A stretch of 61,171 nucleotides of DNA from Pseudomonadota bacterium (GTDB taxonomy: Bacteria; Pseudomonadota; Alphaproteobacteria; Rickettsiales; RGZB01), in assembly GCA_010031735.1 (NCBI GenBank), contig RGZB01000007.1:1-61171 (forward strand), given 5' to 3'. The notes beneath the pieces were generated by a model. That model had not been told where the DNA came from and ran no database searches. It worked only from the letters and a program-made list of their open reading frames with translations. Each line of letters opens with the position of its first letter. Position 1 is the stretch's first letter. Position numbers and translations under genes: made by a program. Below, in pieces: positions 41,679 to 52,066 of this stretch.

Positions 41679-42488
41679 TCATTCCGGCGACTCCACGAAC
41701 ATGCGGTCCGGCAAACGGAGGTCGATCGACTTGATATGCGTGGATAAAATCTTCTTCTCGCGTTCGAGTTTGCCGAGGTATTTCCATGCGCGGTCCGGAT
41801 CGTCTTCCGGCAGCTTGATCTCGATCTCGTTGTTGAGCCTGACGTTCCAGCGGCGGTTGCCGACACGGATCATGGCGGTCACCTTGCGGAAGAGCTCCGG
41901 TTCGCTCGATAAGAAGTCTAAGAGCACACCGATATGGGAGTGCGCCTCCTCCCCTACGATGTACGGCAGGTTGGTGAAGTTCTCCGCCGCCCCCGCCGTG
42001 CCTTCGGTGATGATGGCACCTTCGCGGTCCACCAGCTTCACCTTGCCTTGGTATTGCCACACGGCCACGGGTTCGCGCTCGATGAGTGTGATATGGAGCG
42101 TGCTCGGCAACTCCCGCTCGATCCGCGCTTCCTTGATCCAGCCGACGGTTTCGATACGGCTTTTGAGTTCGCCTAGCGATACGCTGAAGATCGGTTGCCC
42201 CTGCTCGATATCGAGGGCTTTTTTGATATCTTCCATGCGCACGTTCTTTTGGCCCATGATATAGACGTTCTGGATGGAAAGCCCCATATTGCCGGAGAGT
42301 TCGACCCCCCATTCGCTGACCTGGGTGCGCACCTGTTCGAAACTGCCTTTGTACCAGATCCAGAGACCATCCACGACCACACCGACGATCACGATGACGG
42401 CAAGGATGTTGAGTGCACGACGCGTAATAAGGCGAAGTGTGCGGCGGTGTGCGATGCGTTTTGCGCGTTGCCGATAGGTGGGGAACAT
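41679..42488 (-). CDS. ftsQ: Cell division protein FtsQ
   Basis: Single-span protein of the divisome core (FtsQLB). Basic cytosolic start, a transmembrane helix near residues 26-45 (I-L-A-V-I-V-I-V-G-V-V), a POTRA domain (N-V-Y-I-M-G-Q-K-N-V ... L-G-E-L-K-S-R-I) and a beta domain with V-D-R-E-G. 269 residues. 21 bases separate it from ddl. Confidence 0.94.
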   Translation of the reverse strand: MFPTYRQRAKRIAHRRTLRLITRRALNILAVIVIVGVVVDGLWIWYKGSFEQVRTQVSEWGVELSGNMGLSIQNVYIMGQKNVRMEDIKKALDIEQGQPIFSVSLGELKSRIETVGWIKEARIERELPSTLHITLIEREPVAVWQYQGKVKLVDREGAIITEGTAGAAENFTNLPYIVGEEAHSHIGVLLDFLSSEPELFRKVTAMIRVGNRRWNVRLNNEIEIKLPEDDPDRAWKYLGKLEREKKILSTHIKSIDLRLPDRMFVESPE

Positions 42489-42509
42489 AACGCGCGGGAA
42501 CCTTCCGGT

Positions 42510-43439
42510 TTAGCTGTTATCGCAGCGGGCTTCTTTGATCAACTTCTCAAGAAGCGTCGCGAAATCGATGCCGGCATAGGCAGCCATTTTCGGGGTGAGT
42601 GAAAGCGGCGTCATACCCGGATGCGTATTCACCTCGAGCAGATAGAGGCCGGAAGCCCCCTTCTTCGAATCGTCGTAGCGGATATCCGAGCGCGTCACAC
42701 CCCGGCAGCCGAGCACGCGATGGGCGTCTTCCGCCATTTTCATCGCGGCTTTCTTCACGGCAGGCGGGATCTGCGCCGGTAGAATATATTCTGTATTCCC
42801 GGAGGTGTATTTGTTTTTGTAATCGTAGAAACCGGCTTTCGGACGGATCTCGATCACGGCCAGCGCCTTACCACCGAGCACCGCTACCGAAAGCTCCTTA
42901 CCGGGGATGAATTTCTCTACCAGGTATTCCTGTTCGTCTTCGAGTAGCTCCGTATCCATCGTGCGGTTGTCGCCTTTGACGAAAATCTGTACGCCCACAC
43001 TGGAGCCGTTATTGGTCGGCTTCACCACGTAAGGCAGCGGGATCGGATGTTTACCTTTCAGGTTCGCCAGCTGCTCACCGGTGAACACTTTGCCCGAAGC
43101 ACAGCGGATGCCCGCCGATTCGAACACATATTTCGCAAACGGTTTATTCATCGCGATCGCGGAAGCGAGTACGCCGGAATGGGTATACGGTATCTGAAGG
43201 AATTCGCACACGCCTTGGATACAGCCATCTTCGCCATACGTACCATGGAGCGCATTGAACGCCACATCCGGTTTCAGTTTCTTCAAGACTTCTGCTACGT
43301 CGCGGCCGACATCCACCGATGTCACTTCATAGCCCATACCCCACAGTGCGGTGTGCACGGCTTTGCCGGATACGAGCGACACATCACGTTCCGCCGATAA
43401 ACCACCTAACAATACTGCGACATGTTTTTTCTTAGCCAT
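42510..43439 (-). CDS. ddl: D-alanine-D-alanine ligase
   Basis: Makes the D-Ala-D-Ala used by MurF. ATP-grasp enzyme of 309 residues: L-L-G-G-L-S-A-E-R-D-V-S at the start, V-V-K-P-T-N-N-G-S-S-V-G-V, G-K-E-L-S-V-A-V-L and the catalytic L-E-V-N-T-H-P-G-M-T near the end. Between murB and ftsQ, the standard alphaproteobacterial order. Confidence 0.97.
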   Translation of the reverse strand: MAKKKHVAVLLGGLSAERDVSLVSGKAVHTALWGMGYEVTSVDVGRDVAEVLKKLKPDVAFNALHGTYGEDGCIQGVCEFLQIPYTHSGVLASAIAMNKPFAKYVFESAGIRCASGKVFTGEQLANLKGKHPIPLPYVVKPTNNGSSVGVQIFVKGDNRTMDTELLEDEQEYLVEKFIPGKELSVAVLGGKALAVIEIRPKAGFYDYKNKYTSGNTEYILPAQIPPAVKKAAMKMAEDAHRVLGCRGVTRSDIRYDDSKKGASGLYLLEVNTHPGMTPLSLTPKMAAYAGIDFATLLEKLIKEARCDNS

Positions 43440-43443
43440 CTGC

Positions 43444-44352
43444 TCACTCTATGTTCAAACCAATGCGTTTTACTTCCCACTCAAGCTGTATGCCGCTTTT
43501 TTCCTTCACCTTGCGGCGAACTTCCTCGCCAAGCTTCTCGAGGTCGGCAGCGGTCGCACCGCCCGTATTGATCATGAAATTGCAATGTTTCTCGGACATC
43601 TGCGCGCCGCCTATTTGTAATCCGCGGCAACCGGCTTCGTCAATAAGCTGCCATGCTTTTTTGCCCGGTGGGTTAGCGAATGTGCTGCCAGTGGTGCGTT
43701 CGCGTATCGGTTGGGTGGCCTCACGCGCATCATTGATCTCTTTGATGCGTGCCGCAATCGCTTCGGGCTTGCCCTTTTCGCCTTTAAATACCGCACGTGT
43801 GTAGATCCAATCTTTCGGCAGGTCATTGCCGCGGTAACGGAATTTCATCTTGTCGGCCTGTATCACGAACAGGTTGCCTGCGGCATCCAGCGCTTCCGCG
43901 CGGATCAACACATCCTTCACCTCTTTGCCGTAAGCGCCCGCATTCATCGCGAGTGCACCGCCGACCGTGCCCGGGATGCCACTTAGGAACTCTAGGCCCG
44001 CCAAGCCTTCCTGCGCTGCGAAGAGTGCCACGTTCACATCGAGCGCTGCACCGCCCGCATGCACTTCATCATTCACGCGGTTCATAAAAGTGAAGCCGCG
44101 GCCCAAGCGAATCACCACGCCATTGATACCACCATCGCGCACGATGATGTTCGAGCCGACACCGAGCACCGTCACCGGTACATCTGCCGGTTTATGCTTC
44201 ATGAAATGTGCGAGGTCTTCGGCATCTTCCGGGCGGAAAAGCACTTCAGCCGGGCCGCCTACCTGGAACCAGTTGATCTTCGAGAGTGCATAATTCGGTC
44301 GGTAAGGCCCACGTACCTGTGGCAGTCGCTTAATGAGCCCTTCACCGTCCAT
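43444..44352 (-). CDS. murB: UDP-N-acetylenolpyruvoylglucosamine reductase
   Basis: FAD enzyme that makes UDP-MurNAc with NADPH. FAD-binding V-L-G-V-G-S-N-I-I-V-R-D-G-G and I-P-G-T-V-G-G-A-L-A-M-N-A-G; proton donor serine in T-G-S-T-F-A-N-P-P. 302 residues, type IIa-like. MurA is not in the window. The start is 3 bases after murC. Confidence 0.97.
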   Translation of the reverse strand: MDGEGLIKRLPQVRGPYRPNYALSKINWFQVGGPAEVLFRPEDAEDLAHFMKHKPADVPVTVLGVGSNIIVRDGGINGVVIRLGRGFTFMNRVNDEVHAGGAALDVNVALFAAQEGLAGLEFLSGIPGTVGGALAMNAGAYGKEVKDVLIRAEALDAAGNLFVIQADKMKFRYRGNDLPKDWIYTRAVFKGEKGKPEAIAARIKEINDAREATQPIRERTTGSTFANPPGKKAWQLIDEAGCRGLQIGGAQMSEKHCNFMINTGGATAADLEKLGEEVRRKVKEKSGIQLEWEVKRIGLNIE

Positions 44353-44355
44353 CGC

Positions 44356-45864
44356 TTAACTAACTTTACTCTTGCGGATACGCGCGAGTTCGGATGGCAG
44401 CGCATGCGCCCACGTGGTCACCGTACCGGCACCAAGACACACGATAAGGTCATTCGGTTTCGCGATGCGGTTGATGAGTTCCGCGAGTTTTTCAGGTGCT
44501 TCCAGATAATGGGTATCTTTCTTGGTGCGCTTCACTACTTCCGAGAGCGCCTTTCCGGTGACACCCGGGATCGGCGTTTCGCCTGCCGCATAGACTTCCG
44601 AGATCACCACTGCATCAGCATCACCAAAGCATTTGCTGAACGAATCGAACAGGTTGTTAAGGCGCGTATAGCGATGCGGCTGACAGACAGCGATCACGCG
44701 GCCTTTGCCACTTTTCTGCACATCACGAGCAGTCGCAAGTGTCGCTTTGATCTCGACCGGATGGTGGCCGTAATCATCGATGACCGTGATTTTGTCGACC
44801 ACGCCCGTCTTGGTGAAGCGGCGTTTCACACCGGCGAATTTCTCGAATGCGCGGGTGATGACCTTGTCATCAAAACCAAGTTCCAAGCCAATCGCGATAG
44901 CCGCGAGCGAGTTCTGCACGTTGTGACGGCCCGGCACTGGCAGCTTCACGCCTTTCAGTTTGCGTGCTTTACCGCCTGTCGCATGTTCGGAAATCTCCAC
45001 ATCGAAGAGTGAGCCTGCGACGGTCGAGCGGATATTCACCGCTTTGATGTCCGCATCTTTCTTCACCGCGTAGGTCAGGATACGGCGATCCGTGATTTGT
45101 TTTGCGAGTGTCCGTACTTCCGGGTGGTCGTTGCAGAGCACGCCGAGGCCGTAGAACGGCAGGTTATCGATGAACGTGCGGAATGCCGCGCGGAGCGCAT
45201 CGAAGTTGTTCCAGTAATCCAGATGTTCCGGGTCGATGTTGGTCACGACACCGATGGTGGATGGGATCTTGATGAATGTGCCATCCGATTCATCGGCCTC
45301 TACCACCAGCCATTCGCCTTTGCCGAGGTACGCGTTGGTGCCGACCGTGTTGATGATACCGCCGTTGATGACGGTGGGGTTCGTACCACCCGCTTCGAAC
45401 ATCATGGCGACGAGCGACGTCGTCGTCGTTTTGCCGTGCGTACCCGCGATCGCGACCGAGGCTTTGAGGCGCGTCAGTTCCGCGAGCATTTCTGCACGTT
45501 TCACGACCGGGATACGCTGCTCACGTGCGGCGATGATCTCCGGGTTGCTGTTCGGCACCGCGGTCGATTTCACCACCACTGCCGCACCGTTCACGTTCTC
45601 GGCTTTATGGCCGATATGCACTTCGATGCCCAGTTTTCTAAGACGCTGCACGTTATAGTTCTCCGTCATATCAGAGCCTTTGACCTTATAGCCGAGGTTA
45701 TGCAGGATTTCCGCGATGCCGCTGATGCCGATACCGCCGATACCAATCAGGTGGATGACACCGACGCCGAGCGGCATGGTTTTCGATGGAATCGAACGAC
45801 GGAAAACGGTTGCCGTTTTCTTCGCTTTCGCTTTTGCCCCGGATTTGGATTTGGTTTTACTCAC
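44356..45864 (-). CDS. murC: UDP-N-acetylmuramate-L-alanine ligase
   Basis: Adds L-alanine to UDP-MurNAc. N-terminal UDP-binding G-I-G-G-I-G-I-S-G-I-A-E, ATP-binding G-T-H-G-K-T-T-T-T, then E-A-D-E-S-D and D-D-Y-G-H-H-P-V-E. The first 30 residues are a basic K/A/S-rich extension not typical of MurC. 502 residues. Overlaps murG by 4 bases. Confidence 0.97.
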   Translation of the reverse strand: MSKTKSKSGAKAKAKKTATVFRRSIPSKTMPLGVGVIHLIGIGGIGISGIAEILHNLGYKVKGSDMTENYNVQRLRKLGIEVHIGHKAENVNGAAVVVKSTAVPNSNPEIIAAREQRIPVVKRAEMLAELTRLKASVAIAGTHGKTTTTSLVAMMFEAGGTNPTVINGGIINTVGTNAYLGKGEWLVVEADESDGTFIKIPSTIGVVTNIDPEHLDYWNNFDALRAAFRTFIDNLPFYGLGVLCNDHPEVRTLAKQITDRRILTYAVKKDADIKAVNIRSTVAGSLFDVEISEHATGGKARKLKGVKLPVPGRHNVQNSLAAIAIGLELGFDDKVITRAFEKFAGVKRRFTKTGVVDKITVIDDYGHHPVEIKATLATARDVQKSGKGRVIAVCQPHRYTRLNNLFDSFSKCFGDADAVVISEVYAAGETPIPGVTGKALSEVVKRTKKDTHYLEAPEKLAELINRIAKPNDLIVCLGAGTVTTWAHALPSELARIRKSKVS

Positions 45865-47003
45865 GCAGCCTCCTTGTGACCGTTGCCGTTATGGCCGTTG
45901 GTGTTCGGTAAAATCATCTGTTCAACCATATCTGCCAGACGTGCAGCCGCTTCCGGCTCGCCTGCAGCACGGGATTTCTCTGCTGCTTCTTTAAGCGTTG
46001 CAGGCAGGTTCAGGAACGATTCGATGCGGGTTGAGAGTGCATCCGCCGTGAAGGCATCTTGCGGCATCACCCATCCCGCACCCGCATCTTCGAGCGTGTC
46101 AGCGTTCACTGCCTGGTGGTTATCCATCGCATGCGGATACGGCACCATGATGGCAGGACGGCCGGCCACCGTGATTTCCGCCAGTGTCGATGCACCCGAG
46201 CGTACGATGAGCAGATGCGCCTTCGCGATCCGCTCTGGCATGTCGTTGAAGAAGGTGGTGAGATACGCATCCACCCCGATATCTTTATAGGCTTTCTTCG
46301 CCTGCTCCAGATCGGCCGGGCGGCATTGTTGATCGACGCGCACACGGGCTTTTAAGGCCGGCGGGAGTTTATGGATCGCTTCCGGGATCACAGTCGAGAA
46401 AATGGTCGCACCTTGCGAACCACCGGTCACCAGGATGTTGAAGTCCGAATGTTCCGAGAGTTCCGGGTATGGTGCATCCCTGAGCGCACGGATCGCCGCA
46501 CGCACGGGATTGCCCGTAAACACCACTTTCTTTTTATCCGATTCTTCGATGCCTTTTACTTCGGCGAAGGAAGTCGCGATCTTCTGCACTTTCTTGGCAA
46601 GCACGATATTCGCACGGCCGAGTAGAGAGTTCTGTTCATGGATGATGGTTTTGATGCCGAGGTGCGTCGCCGCGAACATCGTCGGGAACGAAGGATAGCC
46701 ACCGAATCCCACCACCACCGCCGGCTTGATCTTGCGCAGCATACCGAGCGCCTGCATATAGCCGACACCCATATCCACCACACTACCGATCTTCTTCACC
46801 AGACTGCCCGAAGGTGTACTGGTGCGGATGGTGTAGGCTTCGAAATTACGCAGGTTCCCGCGGTAATCCTCGTAGCGTTTGTCGGTGATGAGCACGGGTT
46901 CGAAGCCCCGGATTTTCAGTTCCTGTGCAAGCGCTTCTGCTGGGAATATGTGACCACCCGTACCGCCGGAAGCGAGGACAATCGAAGGTTTTTTATCTGT
47001 CAT
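45861..47003 (-). CDS. murG: UDP-GlcNAc:lipid I N-acetylglucosaminyltransferase
   Basis: Makes lipid II on the inner leaflet. GT-B enzyme of family GT28: G-G-T-G-G-H-I-F-P-A at the N-terminus, G-F-G-G-Y-P-S-F-P, H-E-Q-N, V-T-G-G-S-Q-G-A and R-S-G-A-S-T-L-A-E. 380 residues with a histidine/asparagine/glycine-rich end (N-G-H-N-G-N-G-H). Five bases from ftsW. Confidence 0.97.
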   Translation of the reverse strand: MTDKKPSIVLASGGTGGHIFPAEALAQELKIRGFEPVLITDKRYEDYRGNLRNFEAYTIRTSTPSGSLVKKIGSVVDMGVGYMQALGMLRKIKPAVVVGFGGYPSFPTMFAATHLGIKTIIHEQNSLLGRANIVLAKKVQKIATSFAEVKGIEESDKKKVVFTGNPVRAAIRALRDAPYPELSEHSDFNILVTGGSQGATIFSTVIPEAIHKLPPALKARVRVDQQCRPADLEQAKKAYKDIGVDAYLTTFFNDMPERIAKAHLLIVRSGASTLAEITVAGRPAIMVPYPHAMDNHQAVNADTLEDAGAGWVMPQDAFTADALSTRIESFLNLPATLKEAAEKSRAAGEPEAAARLADMVEQMILPNTNGHNGNGHKEAA

Positions 47004-47008
47004 AACTG

Positions 47009-48127
47009 CTAATACATTACACCAAATCTGCGACGTGTGAGTGCAAGCACCATACCCATCGCAATCGATACCGCCAGCATAGAGGAACCGCCGTAACTAA
47101 TAAAGGGCAAAGTCATGCCGGTGTTGGGTAACATATTGAGTGCCACACCCATGTTCACGAGCGCCTGGAAGCCGAAGAGAATCAACAGCCCCGACGCGGA
47201 ATAGATGGTGAAAAGATCCGTCTCCTGCAACAGGCGCGCAAAGCCACGCACCACCACGAACGCGAAGATCAGCACGATGATGATCGAGGCGATGATACCA
47301 AGTTCCTCCCCTGCCACTGCAAAGATGAAGTCCGTGTGCGAATCGGGGAGTACGCTTTTCACTTCACCCTCACCCGGCCCTTGCCCGAGGAACCCCCCAT
47401 GTGCGAAGGCTTGCAGCGATTTGGCGCTCTGGAAGTTATCACCGGCCGTCGGGTTGATGAAAGTGTTGATACGCTGCTTGACGTGATTGAGCGTGAAATA
47501 CGCACCCGTGATACCAAGGATACCACCGACACCCATGAGCACGAACCACATGATCGGAAGGCCGGATAAGAACAGCATCGCGCCCCACACGACGGTTACC
47601 ACGAGCGTCATGCCGACGTCCGGTTGCAACATCAGCAGGAGTACGAACACGAGATAGACCCCGATCGAGATGCTATAGCCAGCGAAATCCTCTTTCACCT
47701 GCTTGAGGGATAAAATCCACGCCGTCGTCACCACAAAGAAGGGTTTGGCGAATTCCGAGGGCTGCAGGCTGAAACCGAGCAGGCTGATCCACTGGCGGGA
47801 ACCTTTGATTTCCGAACCTACGAGTTGCACAAGCACCAGGAGCAGGAAACTCACGAGCAATCCGATCACCGAGAAGCGCCGCACCCAGGTCGTGTTCATC
47901 ATCGAGACTAAGGTAAGGATAGAGGCACCGAGCACCAGAAAGGCCATCTGGCGGTTGGCAAAATAGAACGGGTCGACACCGATGCGTTCTGCCACCGCGT
48001 GGCTGGAGGCCAGAATCAGAATCGCACCAAGTGCCATCAGGATACCCACGGCCGCGAGCATGAGACGGTCCACCGTCCACCACCATTGGCCGACGAATCC
48101 GGTATTGGTGCGGTCCAGGCGTATCAT
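47009..48127 (-). CDS. ftsW: Lipid II polymerase FtsW (SEDS family)
   Basis: Septal glycan polymerase. About ten membrane segments. SEDS signatures: G-S-R-Q-W-I-S, L-Q-P-S-E-F-A-K-P, Q-P-D-V-G, G-P-G-E-G, D-F-I-F-A-V-A-G-E-E-L-G and P-F-I-S-Y-G-G-S. 372 residues. Works with FtsI encoded further up the same operon. Overlaps murD by 4 bases. Confidence 0.97.
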   Translation of the reverse strand: MIRLDRTNTGFVGQWWWTVDRLMLAAVGILMALGAILILASSHAVAERIGVDPFYFANRQMAFLVLGASILTLVSMMNTTWVRRFSVIGLLVSFLLLVLVQLVGSEIKGSRQWISLLGFSLQPSEFAKPFFVVTTAWILSLKQVKEDFAGYSISIGVYLVFVLLLMLQPDVGMTLVVTVVWGAMLFLSGLPIMWFVLMGVGGILGITGAYFTLNHVKQRINTFINPTAGDNFQSAKSLQAFAHGGFLGQGPGEGEVKSVLPDSHTDFIFAVAGEELGIIASIIIVLIFAFVVVRGFARLLQETDLFTIYSASGLLILFGFQALVNMGVALNMLPNTGMTLPFISYGGSSMLAVSIAMGMVLALTRRRFGVMY

Positions 48128-49530
48128 GCGGATTTAGCGCCTGCGGAAGTGATGTTGCCAACGTGCGCACAGAACTGCGCGCCGCGGTCTTCATAACTCT
48201 TGAACTGGTCCCAGGATGCGCACGCGGGCGAGAGCAGCACGACCGGTTTCTTGCCTGAAGTGTCTTTGGCCGCCATGGCATTCGCCTCGGCGACCGCTTT
48301 CTCGAGCGTGCCTACTTTGGTGTATTTCACTTTGCCATCCAGCGTTTTTGCGAAGGCATCTGCCGCCTCCCCGATCAAGAATGCATGATGGATTTTCTTG
48401 AATAACGGTTCAAGCATCGTGATGCCGCCCGCCTTCTGCTGTCCACCCAGGATCCAGTATATATTGTCGTAGGCAAGCAGCGCCTTCTCGGTCGCTTCTG
48501 CATTCGTCGCTTTGGAATCGTTGATGAAGAGTACACCATTCTTCTCCGCTACGAACTGCGCGCGGTGCGGCAGCCCTACGAAACTCTGGATGGCTTTCTC
48601 GATCGTGGCTGCATCGACCCCCACGGCGAGTGCTGCCGCTGTGGCCGCTGCGATGTTCTGCGCGTTATGGTCGCCTTTCAGGTGTATGAGGTCGCCAAGC
48701 GCGATATCCTTTTTCTCGTTCGGAAGTGCGATCGACAATGTCTTGTTTCTGACAGAGATACCTTGTTTCAGGCTCTGGGCGCTCGAGACCTCTATAACCT
48801 GCTGTGCGCCTTTGGCCTTTAGGTCTTTCGCGATCGTGCGCGTATGGTCGTCATCCACCGCGATCACCGCCGTATCGCTTTTTTGCTGGCGATCGAAGAT
48901 ATGCATCTTCGCTTTGATATAACCCGGGATATCGCCGTGGCGATCGAGATGGTCCGGCGTGATGTTCAGGAACACCGCCACGTTGCAGCGCATTTTCGAA
49001 AGCAGGTCGAGTTGATACGATGAAAGCTCGATCACATACACACCACCCTTACCCAGCGTGCGGAGTTCCGAGGCGGCGATACCGATATTCCCGCCTACTT
49101 CGGTGTCGCGGCCTGCCGTTTTCATGATATGGCCGATCAGCGCTGTCGTGGTCGATTTCCCGTTCGTGCCGGTGATGCCGATGAAGGTCGACTGCGGACT
49201 TGCCCGGTAGAGCAGTTCCACGTCACAGATGATCGGTACCTTCGCACCCTGCGCCAGCTTCACGATCGGGTTCGGGGCGGGATGCGTGAAGGGTACACCA
49301 GGGGATAACACCAGTGCCGCTATGCTTTTCCAGTCGTAGGTCTTGGGTTCCGCCAAGGTGACTTTCTTGCCGTAATCCTGCGCGAGCAAGCTATTCCTGC
49401 CTGCTTCGCCGTCATCCCATGCGAACACGTTCGCGCCGGAATTGAGAAGCGCCTTCACGGCAGCGTTCCCTGCTTTGCCTAAACCGAATACGGCAACGTT
49501 CTTACCGCGGAACTCTTCTACGACGATCAT
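48124..49530 (-). CDS. murD: UDP-N-acetylmuramoyl-L-alanine-D-glutamate ligase
   Basis: Adds D-glutamate. UDP-binding V-F-G-L-G-K-A-G-N-A-A, ATP-binding G-T-N-G-K-S-T-T, then E-L-S-S-Y-Q-L-D and N-D-S-K-A-T-N. 468 residues. One base after mraY. Confidence 0.97.
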   Translation of the reverse strand: MIVVEEFRGKNVAVFGLGKAGNAAVKALLNSGANVFAWDDGEAGRNSLLAQDYGKKVTLAEPKTYDWKSIAALVLSPGVPFTHPAPNPIVKLAQGAKVPIICDVELLYRASPQSTFIGITGTNGKSTTTALIGHIMKTAGRDTEVGGNIGIAASELRTLGKGGVYVIELSSYQLDLLSKMRCNVAVFLNITPDHLDRHGDIPGYIKAKMHIFDRQQKSDTAVIAVDDDHTRTIAKDLKAKGAQQVIEVSSAQSLKQGISVRNKTLSIALPNEKKDIALGDLIHLKGDHNAQNIAAATAAALAVGVDAATIEKAIQSFVGLPHRAQFVAEKNGVLFINDSKATNAEATEKALLAYDNIYWILGGQQKAGGITMLEPLFKKIHHAFLIGEAADAFAKTLDGKVKYTKVGTLEKAVAEANAMAAKDTSGKKPVVLLSPACASWDQFKSYEDRGAQFCAHVGNITSAGAKSA

Positions 49531-49531
49531 A

Positions 49532-50623
49532 CTAACGAAGCTTCAAGGTAGATAGACCGATGAGCGCGAAGATCACCGCCAGGATCCAGAAACGGATCAC
49601 CACGGTCGGTTCGCTCCAGCCTTTTTTCTCGAAATGGTGATGGATCGGCGCCATCAGGAAGATGCGCTTCTTGTTGCGGTAGCGGTAAGAAGCGACTTGC
49701 AGGATCACCGAGAGCGCCTCCATCACGAACAGGCCGCCGATGATCGCAAGCACGATCTCATGCTTGGTGATGACGGCGATGGTGCCGATCATGCCACCGA
49801 AGGCAAGCGCACCCACGTCACCCATGAAGATACGTGCCGGCGGGGCATTGAACCAGAGGAAGCCAAGACCCGCACCCACGGTCGCCGCACACACGACTGC
49901 GAGTTCACCCGCACCCGGAACGGCGTGGATCTGCAGGTATTCGGCGAACACGGCGTTACCGACAAGATAGGAGATGAGCGCAAAGCAGCTGCACGCGATC
50001 ATGATCGGGACGATGGCAAGACCGTCCAAACCATCCGTCAGGTTCACCGCGTTCGAGGCACCCGTCATCACCACCATCGCGAAGATGAAATAGAGATAGC
50101 CAAGATCGAGGAGTACTCCCTTAAAGAACGGGAATGCAAGGTGCGTCGCCTGGTTCGGCGTTGCAAGCGACGATATCCATACCGCCGCGATCGCGCTGAT
50201 CACGAATTGGCCGAGCAGTTTCTTTTTGCCAGCCAAACCCTTGGTGTTGCGCTTGCTGATCTTGAGGTAATCATCCAGAAAACCGAGGAAGCCATAGCCG
50301 AAGGTCACCATCAGCACGATCCAGACATACGGGTTCGCGAGGTTAGCCCAGAGGAGGGTGGAGACCAGAATCGACGTTAAAATGATAAGCCCGCCCATGG
50401 TCGGCGTGCCTTGTTTGGTGAGTAAGTGCGAAGCGGGCCCGTCTTCGCGGATCGGCTGGCCTTTGCCCTGTTTCACCTTCAGCCACGCAATCAGGCGTGG
50501 GCCAAACAGGAAGAAGAACAGCATGGCCGTGAGCGTCGCCCCACCCGCGCGGAACGTGATGTACTTGAAGACGTTCAGCACACTGTATTGATCGGCAAGG
50601 GCGTAGAGGTAGTAGTAAAGCAC
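49532..50623 (-). CDS. mraY: Phospho-N-acetylmuramoyl-pentapeptide transferase MraY
   Basis: Makes lipid I by moving phospho-MurNAc-pentapeptide to undecaprenyl phosphate. About ten membrane segments; cytosolic loops with [35 protein letters not shown] and P-I-H-H-H-F-E. 363 residues. Confidence 0.98.
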   Translation of the reverse strand: MLYYYLYALADQYSVLNVFKYITFRAGGATLTAMLFFFLFGPRLIAWLKVKQGKGQPIREDGPASHLLTKQGTPTMGGLIILTSILVSTLLWANLANPYVWIVLMVTFGYGFLGFLDDYLKISKRNTKGLAGKKKLLGQFVISAIAAVWISSLATPNQATHLAFPFFKGVLLDLGYLYFIFAMVVMTGASNAVNLTDGLDGLAIVPIMIACSCFALISYLVGNAVFAEYLQIHAVPGAGELAVVCAATVGAGLGFLWFNAPPARIFMGDVGALAFGGMIGTIAVITKHEIVLAIIGGLFVMEALSVILQVASYRYRNKKRIFLMAPIHHHFEKKGWSEPTVVIRFWILAVIFALIGLSTLKLR

Positions 50624-50632
50624 GCTATTCTC

Positions 50633-52048
50633 CTATTTCATTTTGGCTTCGTCGGCATCCGCGATCAGTGCGTCCACCAGCTTCCAGGTACCGGTGCCGT
50701 TCGAACCTTTGATCATGACGATGTCGTTATTCTCGATCTGGCGCTCCAGGATACCGAGTAGTGCGAGCGGCTCGGTCGCATGGCGCGCTTGTTTGCCCTT
50801 CGGTAGCCCATCAAACAGATACTTCATGAAGTTGCCGGCGCAGTACACGCGGTCGATCTTGTTATCCACCACATCGCCGATCAGGCTCTTATGGAGCTTT
50901 TCGGATTCATCGCCAAGCTCCCGCATATCGCCCAGCACCGCGACCGTGCGGCCACCGGAAATCTTCTTGAGTGTGGAGAGCACTTCAAGCCCCGCGCGGA
51001 TGGAAGCCGGGGAAGCGTTATAACTATCATCGATCAGCGTGAATACCTTACCACCCAGCTTCAGGTGATGCAGGCGGCCACGACCTTTTTCCGCCGTGAT
51101 CTTGCCGAGTGTCTTCGTCGCTTTCTCGATATTCGCACCCGCTGCAGAAATCGCGGCAAGCACCGCAACGCTGTTCTGCGCATGGTGTGTGCCGAATGTC
51201 TTCAGCTGGTATTTCAGTTTCTCACCGCCGATATCCGCTTCCACCTTGATGCCTTGCGGCGTGATGGTGGTATCGATCAAGCGGTATTTCGCATCTTTAT
51301 GGCGGCCGAATGCGCGTACATCCTTGATGCCGAGCGATGCCGCTTTCTTCTTGAGGATCGGGAAATAAGCATTGTCGCGGTTCAAGACCACCGAACCTTT
51401 TTTATCCACGCCTTCCATGATCTCGGCTTTGGCTTCGGCAATGCCCTCGACCGAATCGAAGAATTCGAGATGCACGGCTTCGACCGTCGTCACCACCGCC
51501 ACATGCGGGCGGAGGATGGCGGTTAGGTGCGATAGTTCACCCGCATGGTTCATGCCGAGTTCGAACACACCGTATTTTGCTTCTTTCGGCATCCGGCAGA
51601 TGGAAAGCGGCAGGCCGATATGGTTATTGAGATTCCCTTTGTTGGCGTAAGTCTCTCCCTGGTCTTCAAGCACCGCACGGATCGCCTCTTTCACACTCGT
51701 CTTGCCGACACTGCCGGTGACCGCGATCAGTTTCGCTTTGGTATTCTCACGTCGTGCCTTCGCCAGTTTCACCAGCGCCTCTAAGGCATCATCCACCACG
51801 AGCACGCTCGCGTCTTTCTTGACGCCATCGATCTTCTTCTCGGATATAGCGGCCACTGCGCCTTTGAGTAAGGCTTCTTTGACGAACTCACTGCCGTCGA
51901 AACGATCGCCTTTGATGGCGACGAAGATATCACCTTTCTCGATCGTACGGGTGTCGATGGAAACGCCGGTCGCTTTCCATGCCGTCTTGGATTTTGCATT
52001 CAGGATTTGGCTGACTTCTTCCGAAGTCCATAAAATATGTTTTGTCAT
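50633..52048 (-). CDS. murF: UDP-MurNAc-tripeptide-D-alanyl-D-alanine ligase
   Basis: Adds D-Ala-D-Ala to the tripeptide. N-terminal D-T-R-T-I-E-K-G-D-I-F-V-A, ATP-binding G-S-V-G-K-T-S, F-E-L-G-M-N-H-A-G and D-D-S-Y-N-A-S-P. Start placed at ATG 52048 (471 residues); a GTG nine bases upstream is also possible, neither with a strong ribosome site. Follows murE by about 18 bases. Confidence 0.96.
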   Translation of the reverse strand: MTKHILWTSEEVSQILNAKSKTAWKATGVSIDTRTIEKGDIFVAIKGDRFDGSEFVKEALLKGAVAAISEKKIDGVKKDASVLVVDDALEALVKLAKARRENTKAKLIAVTGSVGKTSVKEAIRAVLEDQGETYANKGNLNNHIGLPLSICRMPKEAKYGVFELGMNHAGELSHLTAILRPHVAVVTTVEAVHLEFFDSVEGIAEAKAEIMEGVDKKGSVVLNRDNAYFPILKKKAASLGIKDVRAFGRHKDAKYRLIDTTITPQGIKVEADIGGEKLKYQLKTFGTHHAQNSVAVLAAISAAGANIEKATKTLGKITAEKGRGRLHHLKLGGKVFTLIDDSYNASPASIRAGLEVLSTLKKISGGRTVAVLGDMRELGDESEKLHKSLIGDVVDNKIDRVYCAGNFMKYLFDGLPKGKQARHATEPLALLGILERQIENNDIVMIKGSNGTGTWKLVDALIADADEAKMK

Positions 52049-52066
52049 GAAATTCACTATGCTGAA